Below, piece by piece: positions 1 to 5,710 of a stretch of 7,920 nt of DNA. The stretch is from the NCBI GenBank assembly GCA_023395575.1, contig JAEWZA010000016.1, positions 1 through 7,920 of the forward strand. Direction: 5' to 3'. This stretch comes from Bacillota bacterium (GTDB taxonomy: Bacteria > Bacillota > Clostridia > Acetivibrionales > DSM-1351). The notes beneath the pieces were generated by a model. The model saw only the letters and a program-made list of their open reading frames with translations, ran no database searches and was not told the origin of the DNA. The translations under genes and the position numbers were made by a program. Within the stretch, counting starts at the first letter, position 1; the number at the start of each line of letters is the position of its first letter.

Positions 1-63
1 TTTATATGCATGTTAAGCTGGCATAAAGTGGATACCATTAAATTATTTTTAATAATAGCACAC

Positions 64-113
64 AGAATTTACTAAAGCAATATTAATTATTATTTTTTAC
101 GAAAGTAAATTCT
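64..113. repeat. Perfect 10-bp inverted repeat upstream of motA
   Basis: AGAATTTACT at 64-73 is exactly complementary to AGTAAATTCT at 104-113, with a 30-base A/T-rich spacer. The arms do not extend further. It lies immediately before the Spo0A-like palindrome at 116-148. It could be a regulator site or a weak cruciform. It lacks the G/C stem and T-run of a terminator, so I do not call it one. A chance match is possible in such A/T-rich DNA. Confidence 0.4.
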
Positions 114-115
114 AC

Positions 116-180
116 TATTCGACATTATTTTTCATTGTATGTCGAATATCGCAACACCAGCACAGCATTTGTCGGAAAAT
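116..180 (+). promoter_or_regulatory. Candidate Spo0A-box cluster and weak promoter upstream of motAB
   Basis: TATTCGACAT (116-125) and ATGTCGAATA (139-148) form a perfect 10-bp inverted repeat. Each arm contains the Spo0A core TGTCGAA: on the plus strand at 140-146 and on the minus strand at 118-124, with centres 22 bp apart, about two helical turns. A third, one-mismatch core (TGTCGGA) sits at 170-176 within TTTGTCGGAAAAT. A weak sigma-A-like pair, TCGACA (119-124), 17 bp, TCGAAT (142-147), coincides with the two boxes, as in promoters where Spo0A acts at the -35. I found no convincing SigD motif (TAAA-N15-GCCGATAA). The Spo0A core consensus is established knowledge from Bacillus; binding here is inference. 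Confidence 0.5.
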
Positions 181-260
181 TATTTAATGCTTATGAAGCT
201 TTTTGTATTGCTATTATTATTTTTGCACAAAAGAAATTTTACTTTCAGGAGTGGATACTT

Positions 261-1073
261 ATGGATATTACAAGTATTATTGGTTTGATTGTCGGCTTTG
301 GCGGCGTTATAGTAGGCTATTTGGAAGAAGGACATTTTGATTTTTCTATGCTTAAAAGCTTATGGAACCCAGCAGCTTTTCTTATTGTATTCTTAGGAGG
401 TTTAGGTGCTACCATAGTGGCCTTTCCTTTGTCAGAGTGGAAGAAGCTTATGTCTACATTTAGTATGATATTTACACAAAAAGAATACAATGAGATAGAT
501 ATAATTAATGAACTAGCAGATCTTTCTGAAAAAGCCAGAAAGGATGGCTTACTCAGTCTAGAACAAGATGCACAAACTAATAAAAATGATTTAATACGAA
601 AAGGACTTGCATTAGTTGTAGATGGTATCGAAACAGAAGTTATTAAAGACATCCTAGCCAGAGAAACCTCTCTTCAAGAAGAAATTTATGAGTCAGCAGC
701 AAAGATTTTTGAAGCAATGGGTGGTACATGGCCTGCAATGGGAGTTTGCGGTACAGTTATGGGTATGTTAAATATTCTGAAAGATCTTAGTGATCCATTA
801 GGTCTTGGTCCTAAAATAGCAGCTGCTTTCGTTGCAACCTTTTACGGTATTGCAACTGCCAATCTTTTATGGTTACCATTTGGTAACAAAATAAAAGTAA
901 AAGCTGAACGTGAGACTATGATTAATGAAATAATTATCGAAGGTCTTCTGTCAATACAAGCTGGTGAAAACCCACGTATTATTAAGGAGAAATTGAACTT
1001 AAATCTCATGGAAAAATTAAATGGAGGAAAGAAGAAGGGCGAAGCTACTGCTGAAGAAGGAGTTGAAGCATAG
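261..1073 (+). CDS. motA: Flagellar motor stator protein MotA
   Basis: 270-residue membrane subunit of the flagellar stator; with MotB it forms the ion channel that turns the rotor. Four membrane segments are visible at about residues 1-20, 35-55, 152-176 and 186-208. The cytoplasmic loop has Arg93 and Glu101 in the context KARKDGLLSLEQD, matching the rotor-contacting Arg90 and Glu98 of E. coli MotA. Pro158 (TWPAMG) and Pro206 (WLPFGNK) match the two conserved channel prolines, Pro173 and Pro222. A start at the TTG at 135 would be possible, but the ATG at 261 is preceded by AGGAGTGG (247-254) and begins exactly at the first membrane segment, as in the family. The C-terminal tail is charged (GGKKKGEATAEEG). 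motB follows after 2 bases. The coupling ion cannot be told from the sequence. Confidence 0.96.
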   Translation: MDITSIIGLIVGFGGVIVGYLEEGHFDFSMLKSLWNPAAFLIVFLGGLGATIVAFPLSEWKKLMSTFSMIFTQKEYNEIDIINELADLSEKARKDGLLSLEQDAQTNKNDLIRKGLALVVDGIETEVIKDILARETSLQEEIYESAAKIFEAMGGTWPAMGVCGTVMGMLNILKDLSDPLGLGPKIAAAFVATFYGIATANLLWLPFGNKIKVKAERETMINEIIIEGLLSIQAGENPRIIKEKLNLNLMEKLNGGKKKGEATAEEGVEA

Positions 1074-1075
1074 AC

Positions 1076-1861
1076 ATGGCAAAAAATAAGGTAATAAAAG
1101 ATAACTCTGAACGTTATCTTTTAACATATGCCGACTTGATGAATCTATTACTTATACTTTTTATTATATTATTTGCTTATAGTCAGGTAGATACTCAGAA
1201 GTTCCAACAGCTTTCCCAATCTCTTGGTGCAGCTTTTGGTAATGGTTCACCACCCTCTCTAGTTTCAGGCGGCGCATCAGGAAACTCTCTTATTAATTTT
1301 CCTGCTACAATGCCATCACCTGTTATACCTTCAACCATGGAGGATAGTCAGTATGAAGCTGCAGAAGATGCAATATCCGGCATAATTAAAACTGGAGGAA
1401 TGGAAGGCGATGTTAGTGTTCAAATGACAGAGAGAGGTATTAAAATGTCTATTGATGCAAGCTTTGCTTTCAAATCTGGAAGTTCCGAACTTGAGAAAGA
1501 TGCTAAAGAAAGAATACGATCTATAGGTAAATCTATCTTAAGCAAAATGCCAAATAAACATATCCGTATTGAAGGACATACGGACAATGTACCTATAAAC
1601 AGTGTGAGATTCCCTTCTAACTGGGAATTATCAAGTAGTAGAGCAATAAATGTCCTAAAATTGTTAGTAGATGAAGTTGGTCTTAAGGCAAATCTAGTAT
1701 CACCTGTTGGTTATGGAGATACTATGCCTCTAGTGCCTAACGATTCTGATGCAAACAGAGCAAAAAACAGAAGAGTCGATATAGTTATTTTAAGAGACTC
1801 CTTCAGTTCAGGAGAAGCTGGTTCAGATGACAACATTATCGTAAACGAAACTAGTAAATAA
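1076..1861 (+). CDS. motB: Flagellar motor stator protein MotB (OmpA-like peptidoglycan-binding)
   Basis: 261-residue partner of MotA that anchors the stator to the cell wall. A short cytoplasmic N-terminus leads into one membrane segment (about 15-36) carrying the ion-binding aspartate Asp20 in TYADLMNLLL, equivalent to Asp32 of E. coli MotB. A plug-like helix (about 38-54) and a Gly/Ser/Pro-rich linker (about 55-88) follow. The C-terminal OmpA/MotB domain (about 125-240) has the peptidoglycan-binding signatures EGHTDNVPI (166-174) and NRAKNRRVDI (227-236). An acidic tail ends the protein. The AGAAGGAG inside the end of motA (1055-1062) is the likely ribosome site, at a fairly long 13-base spacing. 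motA and motB are evidently co-transcribed and are followed by a terminator. No other flagellar gene lies in the window. Confidence 0.96.
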   Translation: MAKNKVIKDNSERYLLTYADLMNLLLILFIILFAYSQVDTQKFQQLSQSLGAAFGNGSPPSLVSGGASGNSLINFPATMPSPVIPSTMEDSQYEAAEDAISGIIKTGGMEGDVSVQMTERGIKMSIDASFAFKSGSSELEKDAKERIRSIGKSILSKMPNKHIRIEGHTDNVPINSVRFPSNWELSSSRAINVLKLLVDEVGLKANLVSPVGYGDTMPLVPNDSDANRAKNRRVDIVILRDSFSSGEAGSDDNIIVNETSK

Positions 1862-1911
1862 GAACTCTGTAAGCTAGCAACTACTTTTTATTAAATATAT
1901 AAGTAAATTTA

Positions 1912-1968
1912 TCAGCCTTAAATCTTACACTATTATAGATAGTATGGATTTAAGGCTGAATTTATTTT
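1912..1968 (+). terminator. Terminator of the motAB operon
   Basis: TCAGCCTTAAATC (1912-1924) pairs perfectly over 13 bp with GATTTAAGGCTGA (1947-1959). The loop itself contains a smaller ACTAT/ATAGT stem (1929-1933 with 1939-1943). A T-rich stretch, ATTTATTTTACTC, follows on the plus strand, 50 bases after the motB stop. The upstream flank is less suited to termination in the other direction. Confidence 0.8.
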
Positions 1969-1998
1969 ACTCAACTTTCCAACACAAAATATATCTGC

Positions 1999-2117
1999 AC
2001 AAACTTAGTAAATATTTTGCTTCCATTTAGGTAAGTTTGTACGGAAGTATCAATAAGCCAGTACTATATTGTTATCCCTAGCTTATACTTGTACACGACA
2101 CAACTTAGATAAATGGC
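1999..2117. repeat. Three degenerate copies of an AACTTA-TAAATGG element in the convergent spacer
   Basis: ACAAACTTAGTAAAT (1999-2013) and ATTTAGGTAAGTTTGT (2025-2040) form an inverted pair in which the first nine bases match perfectly. A third copy, AACTTAGATAAATGG (2102-2116), repeats the reverse complement of the second (AACTTACCTAAATGG) with two differences. Between them, TGTACGGAAGTAT and ATACTTGTACA show further imperfect symmetry. No open reading frame or transposase trace is present. This may be a decayed palindromic repeat or a footprint of a small element. The 1862-2368 spacer otherwise holds only the terminators and the imperfect repeat annotated separately. Confidence 0.3.
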
Positions 2118-2160
2118 TCTGTTATTCAGTTACTTAATAACGTGTAAATTTAATCTACAA

Positions 2161-2212
2161 AGAGAAAAAAACTGCTATAAATAGAATTAGCATTCTAAAT
2201 AGTAGCAGTTTT
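2161..2212 (-). terminator. Strong leftward terminator, probably for the wecA-wecB transcript
   Basis: AAAACTGCTA (2168-2177) pairs perfectly with TAGCAGTTTT (2203-2212). Above an internal loop, TAGAAT (2182-2187) pairs with ATTCTA (2192-2197) around a four-base loop. Read on the minus strand, the stem runs straight into seven T (complement of 2165-2171), a classic rho-independent form. It lies about 155 bases past the stop of the leftward gene. On the plus strand only TTTT then GTTACTTG follows, so it may work weakly in both directions as a backstop for motAB. Confidence 0.75.
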
Positions 2213-2238
2213 GTTACTTGTAAACATAGTATTAAATT

Positions 2239-2347
2239 AAAATATTCAGCTTTCGTACTTGAAATTATAGAGCAACTGTTTTGGCAACAAATCATTGATG
2301 ATTTTCCTGCACTTATAGCTTTATGTGCGAAAGTTAAGTTAAATATT
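2239..2347. repeat. Imperfect long-range inverted repeat after the wecA-wecB stop
   Basis: AAAATATTCAGCTTTCGTAC (2239-2258) is an imperfect complement of 2325-2347 (GTGCGAAAGTTAA, four extra bases, then AATATTT), with 66 bases between. It sits just downstream of the leftward stop codon at 2369-2371, in its 3' untranslated region. It could fold the 3' end of that message or be chance in A/T-rich sequence. No T-run follows, so it is not called a terminator. Confidence 0.25.
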
Positions 2348-2368
2348 TTTTGTATAATTTAATTTCAT

Positions 2369-4654
2369 TTAAACACTAAATTCCTCTGGCTTCACATCAG
2401 TAATTCCAAAATGGAACAATAGCGCCTGTACAATTCTTTCTGAAGCATGTCCATCTCCGTATGGATTCACTGATTTTGCCATTCTCTCATAGTCCTCTTT
2501 ATCCTCTAATAGCTTTGTAGCATGCTCAACAATTTCATGTTCCACAGTTCCTGCAAGCCTAACTGTTCCAGCCTTTACTGCCTCTGGTCTTTCAGTTTCT
2601 TTTCTTAGCACAAGCACAGGCTTCCCAAGCGTAGGTGCCTCTTCCTGAATTCCTCCAGAATCAGTCATTATCATATATGACCTTGCCATTAAATTGTGCA
2701 TATCTTGTACGTCTAGTGGCGGTATCAAATGAACTCTTTCTTTATCACCAAGAATTTCACGTGCTGTTTCCTGAACAACCGGATTTAGATGTACTGCATA
2801 AACAATTTCTACATCCTCATAATTGTTAACTAACGTAGCCAAAGCACGGCATATATTTCGCAATGGTTCACCTAAATTTTCTCTTCTATGAGCCGTAACA
2901 GCTATAACTCTCTTATTATTATAATCAATATCTCTAAGTCGTTCACAATCAAATATATAATTATCCTTCACTGTTGTCTTTAACGCATCATTTACTGTAT
3001 TGCCTGTAACATATATAGCATTCTCGTCAATTCCTTCTCTTATTAGATTTGCTTTATTTGTATCTGTAGGAGCCAAATGAATATCTGCCATTGAACCAGT
3101 AAGCTTCCTATTCATTTCCTCAGGATAAGGGGAATATTTATCAAATGTTCTCAAACCTGCTTCTACATGTCCAATTGCAATTTGCTTGTAAAAAGCTGCA
3201 AGACTACTAACAAAGCAGGTAGTTGTATCCCCGTGAACCAGAACAATATCTGGCTTTTCCTTCTCTAATACTTCATCTAATCCCTCAAGTGCTCTTGTAG
3301 TGATTCCTGTTAATGTTTGTCTGCTCTTCATTATGTTTAAGTCGTGTCCCGGTGTAATTTCAAATATATTAAGTACCTGATCAAGCATTTCTCTATGCTG
3401 ACCTGTCACACAAACTACAGAATCAATAATTTCGCACTTTTCAAGCTCTTTTACAAGTGGAGCCATTTTCACCGCATCCGGTCTGGTTCCGAAAATTGTC
3501 ATTACCTTAAGTCTCTCCAACTTTCTACCTCCAATTACAGCCATTCTGCAAGGATTTTGCAAGCTATGACACTCTTTGTTTTTATTAGCATTCATCTCTG
3601 TCATATACATTGAACCGCCTATTACAAATATAGCAACTGCTACTACTAATATTATTGCACTAATTGGACCCTTATAATCAAGTACAACTGCACACAATCC
3701 CAATGCTGCACTTGCCACATATATAACTGCAACAGACTGCTTTTGTGTAAGACCTACATCTATAAGTCGATGGTGCAGATGACCTCTATCAGCCGCCATT
3801 GGTGACTTACCGCTGGCAATTCTTCGCAATATAGCAAAGGCTGTATCGAACAGAGGTAATGCAAGTACAAGTAAAGGAACTGCTACTGCTATTGCCGTAT
3901 ATTGCTTGTATGTCCCCTGTATGGAAATTGTTCCAAGAATAAATCCCAGAAATGTAGCACCTGTATCACCCATAAATATTTTTGCAGGATTAAAATTATA
4001 GGGCAAAAAGCCTAATGTAGCTCCAGCTAGCATAGCAGCCAATACTGCAGTACCTATGTCAGGATCGGGTCTTATAACTGACACAAAGAAAAGGGACATC
4101 AATGCTATTGAAGAAACACCTGCTGCCAATCCATCCAATCCATCTATAAAGTTTATTGCATTTGTAATACCTACTATCCATATTATAGTTATAAGATATG
4201 AACTCCAGGGTTGCAATTCAGAACGTCCTACAATTGAAAAAGGGTTTGTGATAAATTCAATTCTCGTACCAGTTACTGCTATTACAACTGCTGCAACAAC
4301 CTGTATCGGAAATTTCAGCTTTGCACTAAGTGCCTTTATATCATCAATAACACCCATAACAACAATTATCATGCTTCCAGTTACCATTCCAACAAATCTT
4401 AGGTCAAAATTAATAGAAGTCCCCATATGGAAAAGATTTGAACTAATAATACTGAAAAGTAATGAAATAAAAAATCCGGCAATTATTGCTAAACCACCTA
4501 ATCTGGCAATGGGTTGCTTGTGCATTCTACGATTATCCTTTGGAATGTCTACAGCTCCTAATTTAAAAGCAATACTTTTAGCAATAGGCGTTGCTGAGAA
4601 TGCAACAATGAATGCAAGAATAAAAGAAATAAAATATTCATATACACTGGTCAT
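2369..4654 (-). CDS. Fused WecA/TagO-type GlcNAc-1-phosphate transferase and WecB/MnaA-type UDP-GlcNAc 2-epimerase
   Basis: 761 residues, two complete enzymes in one frame. Residues 1 to about 350 are a polytopic membrane transferase moving GlcNAc-1-phosphate from UDP-GlcNAc to undecaprenyl phosphate, the first step of surface polysaccharide synthesis. It shows Asp104-Asp105 (GVIDD), NAINFIDGLDGL (165-176), NPAKIFMGDTG (222-232) and HLHHRL (292-297). Residues from about 383 onward are a soluble epimerase converting UDP-GlcNAc to UDP-ManNAc, with VMTIFGTRPDAVKMAP (384-399), HGDTTT (474-479), GHVEAGLRT (495-503), PYPEEMNRK (509-517), HRRENLG (589-595) and TDSGGIQEEAP (664-674). Each half has normal stand-alone length. 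The joint (about 351-383) is a poorly conserved polar linker. AAGAAGGTG (4665-4673) precedes the ATG. The parts are usually separate genes, so this may be a true fusion, loss of a stop, or one frame with an internal second start. Confidence 0.9.
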   Translation of the reverse strand: MTSVYEYFISFILAFIVAFSATPIAKSIAFKLGAVDIPKDNRRMHKQPIARLGGLAIIAGFFISLLFSIISSNLFHMGTSINFDLRFVGMVTGSMIIVVMGVIDDIKALSAKLKFPIQVVAAVVIAVTGTRIEFITNPFSIVGRSELQPWSSYLITIIWIVGITNAINFIDGLDGLAAGVSSIALMSLFFVSVIRPDPDIGTAVLAAMLAGATLGFLPYNFNPAKIFMGDTGATFLGFILGTISIQGTYKQYTAIAVAVPLLVLALPLFDTAFAILRRIASGKSPMAADRGHLHHRLIDVGLTQKQSVAVIYVASAALGLCAVVLDYKGPISAIILVVAVAIFVIGGSMYMTEMNANKNKECHSLQNPCRMAVIGGRKLERLKVMTIFGTRPDAVKMAPLVKELEKCEIIDSVVCVTGQHREMLDQVLNIFEITPGHDLNIMKSRQTLTGITTRALEGLDEVLEKEKPDIVLVHGDTTTCFVSSLAAFYKQIAIGHVEAGLRTFDKYSPYPEEMNRKLTGSMADIHLAPTDTNKANLIREGIDENAIYVTGNTVNDALKTTVKDNYIFDCERLRDIDYNNKRVIAVTAHRRENLGEPLRNICRALATLVNNYEDVEIVYAVHLNPVVQETAREILGDKERVHLIPPLDVQDMHNLMARSYMIMTDSGGIQEEAPTLGKPVLVLRKETERPEAVKAGTVRLAGTVEHEIVEHATKLLEDKEDYERMAKSVNPYGDGHASERIVQALLFHFGITDVKPEEFSV
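3518..3532 (-). promoter_or_regulatory. Internal ribosome binding site and TTG start for the epimerase half
   Basis: On the minus strand, GGAGGT (3532-3527) is followed after six bases (AGAAAG) by TTG (3520-3518), in frame at codon 379. Starting there gives 383 residues beginning (L)ERLKVMTIFGTRP, matching the usual start and length of free-standing WecB/MnaA. Such a good site at exactly this place suggests that wecB was, or still is, translated independently. Chance occurrence of GGA GGT as two glycine codons (residues 375-376) remains possible. Confidence 0.55.
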
Positions 4655-4738
4655 TTAATTTATACACCTTCTTGTTCTTGAAAATTCTTATACTAATTTG
4701 TATTTAAAATGTGAAATCTCAATTTTAATTAAGTGGTG

Positions 4739-4769
4739 ATTTAAAATATGTCTATTCTATATTTTAAAT
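4739..4769. repeat. Perfect 11-bp A/T inverted repeat over the wecA-wecB promoter
   Basis: ATTTAAAATAT (4739-4749) pairs perfectly with ATATTTTAAAT (4759-4769) across nine bases. A third related copy, TATTTAAAATGTG, lies at 4701-4713. The repeat covers the proposed -10 and start site of the leftward gene, so it could be an operator or a hairpin at the 5' end of the message. Its pure A/T makeup weakens the case. Confidence 0.35.
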
Positions 4770-4784
4770 AGGAAATAGCGTTAA
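4756..4784 (-). promoter_or_regulatory. Putative sigma-A promoter for the wecA-wecB gene
   Basis: On the minus strand, TTAACG (4784-4779), a 17-base spacer and TATAGA (4761-4756) each match four of six consensus bases. This predicts a start near 4749 and a 5' leader of about 95 bases. It lies downstream of the terminator-like hairpin at 4815-4846, so the gene could be expressed even if transcripts from comEB stop there. The strength is modest. Confidence 0.4.
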
Positions 4785-4814
4785 AGTTGTATGTACACTA
4801 CAATTTATCTAAGC

Positions 4815-4846
4815 ATCAAAATAGAGGGAGGTAATATACTCCCTCT
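4815..4846 (-). terminator. Terminator-like hairpin between the structured region and wecA-wecB
   Basis: AGAGGGAG (4823-4830) pairs perfectly with CTCCCTCT (4839-4846) around eight bases, a G/C-rich 8-bp stem unusual in this A/T-rich spacer. On the minus strand it is followed by ATTTTGAT, a short T-rich tail; on the plus strand by GAATATAACGGG, with no T-run. It is therefore best read as a leftward terminator or attenuator, ending the comEB transcript or the candidate RNA upstream of it. Confidence 0.55.
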
Positions 4847-4849
4847 GAA

Positions 4850-5050
4850 TATAACGGGACGGGGTAAGAAAATATCCCCTTCTTTTATAAATAGCGAATA
4901 CCGCTTTGGTTTTGAGGCAGCAAGTATCCGAGCTTTTGAGTCACTAGCTTAATCGCAGTCCCATAATAAATAATACCGGATTGGACTATAATAACTCACA
5001 CGCATATTGGGTTCAGCTCTCTCTGTCCAAAAAATCACTATGCCCATATA
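4850..5050 (-). ncRNA. Candidate structured RNA (class unknown) between comEB and wecA-wecB
   Basis: No protein gene fits here, yet the 200 bases are about 40% G+C against about 21% in 4651-4800. Visible helices (plus coordinates): GGGAC 4856-4860 with GTCCC 4958-4962; GGGG 4861-4864 with CCCC 4876-4879, stacked directly on it; AGCG 4893-4896 with CGCT 4902-4905; ATCCG 4926-4930 with CGGAT 4977-4981, crossing the first; TTGGAC 4981-4986 with GTCCAA 5025-5030; and two alternatives crossing that one, GCATA 5002-5006 with TATGC 5039-5043, or TGGG 5008-5011 with CCCA 5043-5046. Minus orientation is favoured because a terminator-like hairpin follows at 4846-4815 and wecA-wecB lies downstream. Plus orientation is possible, ending at 5050-5071. 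I could not match it to 6S RNA, T-box, c-di-GMP, c-di-AMP, TPP, SAM or glmS cores from memory. Confidence 0.45.
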
Positions 5051-5071
5051 AAGCTTTTCTTGGAGCTTTTT
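5050..5071 (+). terminator. Small hairpin with T-run just after comEB
   Basis: AAAGCT (5050-5055) pairs with AGCTTT (5064-5069) around eight bases, followed on the plus strand by TTTTTAAG. It lies ten bases past the comEB stop. On the plus strand it could end a transcript of the structured region; on the minus strand only CTTTATATG follows. The six-pair, A/T-rich stem makes it weak in either direction. Confidence 0.3.
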
Positions 5072-5080
5072 AAGCAACTA

Positions 5081-5527
5081 CTAGTGGTCTTTATAATTAA
5101 CTACTTCTATGCCAGCTTCGTTAAGAAGCGTCATCGCCAACTCGTCAGGGTATTCTCCACTAAATACTATTCTAGTAATGCCTGCATTAATAGCCAGTTT
5201 CGCACAAAGTACACAGGGCTGATTAGTTACATAAAGGGTTGCATCCTTTACACTTGTTCCGCTATATGCAGCCTGTACAATTGCATTTTGCTCAGCGTGT
5301 ATAGCTCTGCAAAGCTCATGTCTCTGTCCTGATGGTACATTTAGCTTTTCTCTCAAGCAGCCTATTTCTGAACAGTGTTGGCAACCTACAGGAGCACCAT
5401 TATACCCTGTTGCAAGGATTCTTTTGTCCTTAACAATAACAGCTCCCACTTGTCTTCTAAGGCAAGTAGATCTAGTTTTTATAAGCTCAACAATCTGCAT
5501 AAAATACTCATCCCAAGTTGGTCTCAT
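5081..5527 (-). CDS. comEB: dCMP deaminase family protein (ComEB-like)
   Basis: 148-residue zinc deaminase expected to convert dCMP to dUMP, feeding thymidylate synthesis. The catalytic zinc motif is complete: His77-Ala-Glu79 in CRAIHAEQNAI, and PCVLC with Cys105 and Cys108. A second Cys/His cluster (CQHCSEIGC, 49-57, with His70 and Cys73) fits the structural zinc site of this family. The start at 5527 is chosen because MRPTWDEYFMQI matches the family N-terminus and the ATG is preceded by GAGGGAA at good spacing; a TTG at 5590 would add 21 unsupported residues. The name ComEB comes from the Bacillus comE operon, but no competence gene is present here, so a nucleotide role is likelier. The gene lies 183 bases after upp and may have its own promoter. 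Confidence 0.93.
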   Translation of the reverse strand: MRPTWDEYFMQIVELIKTRSTCLRRQVGAVIVKDKRILATGYNGAPVGCQHCSEIGCLREKLNVPSGQRHELCRAIHAEQNAIVQAAYSGTSVKDATLYVTNQPCVLCAKLAINAGITRIVFSGEYPDELAMTLLNEAGIEVVNYKDH

Positions 5528-5600
5528 AAGTTCCCTCACAATTTTTTCAGTTTTTTGGTTAACAAATACATACCTCTCAAAGCCTAACAAATTTCACAGC

Positions 5601-5637
5601 ATGGATCCACTCTATATTTTTGGTGGATCCATTTCAA
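5601..5637 (-). promoter_or_regulatory. Putative comEB promoter overlapped by a GTGGATCCAT inverted repeat
   Basis: ATGGATCCAC (5601-5610) and GTGGATCCAT (5623-5632) form a perfect 10-bp inverted repeat with a 12-base spacer. Each arm contains the 8-bp palindrome TGGATCCA, so the arms are also near direct repeats. On the minus strand, TTGAAA (5637-5632), 17 bases, TAGAGT (5614-5609) resembles a sigma-A promoter, placing one arm in the spacer and the other at the -10 and start. No T-run follows on either strand, so an operator is likelier than a terminator. The regulator is unknown. Confidence 0.45.
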
Positions 5638-5669
5638 TACACCATCAAGAACCACTTGTGGTGGTGGTG

Positions 5670-5708
5670 CTCGAAAACCCAACAAGATTGTACAAACTTA
5701 TTTTCGAG
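5670..5708. repeat. CTCGAAAA/TTTTCGAG inverted repeat after upp
   Basis: CTCGAAAA (5670-5677) pairs perfectly with TTTTCGAG (5701-5708) across 23 bases that include the palindrome TTGTACAA. It begins just after the upp stop. On the minus strand the stem is followed by CACCACCACC, not T, so it is a poor terminator; it may protect the upp 3' end. Next to it, CCACTTGTGG (5652-5661) and a GGT triplet run (5660-5668) add further symmetry. Confidence 0.4.
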
Positions 5709-5710
5709 TT

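Noticed and set aside
42..56. ATTATT/AATAAT hairpin near the left edge as a terminator of an upstream gene
   Set aside because: It is an all-A/T stem of six pairs with no T-run.
135..260. TTG-initiated 42-residue N-terminal extension of MotA
   Set aside because: It runs through the Spo0A-like palindrome region, has no ribosome site and adds a segment absent from the family. AGGAGTGG precedes the ATG at 261.
4056..4658. 200-residue plus-strand open frame
   Set aside because: It is the antisense shadow of the WecA half, whose motifs are unmistakable on the other strand. The other opposite-strand frames at 317-652, 2635-2829, 3344-3613, 5060-5332, 5375-5771 and 7627-7832 are likewise shadows.
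4850..5050. Known riboswitch or housekeeping RNA (T-box, c-di-GMP-I, c-di-AMP, glmS ribozyme, 6S)
   Set aside because: GGGACTGCG slightly recalls the c-di-GMP-I core and GGACAGAGAGAGC a T-box stem, but the other required core sequences are missing. I leave the class open.
5528..5590. 21-residue N-terminal extension of ComEB from a TTG
   Set aside because: The family starts at MRPTWDEYF, and GAGGGAA lies just before that ATG.
5688..5700. GTACAAACTTA shared with the minus strand at 2032-2042 as a dispersed repeat
   Set aside because: Eleven bases in an A/T-rich 8-kb window are expected to recur by chance, and the flanks do not match.
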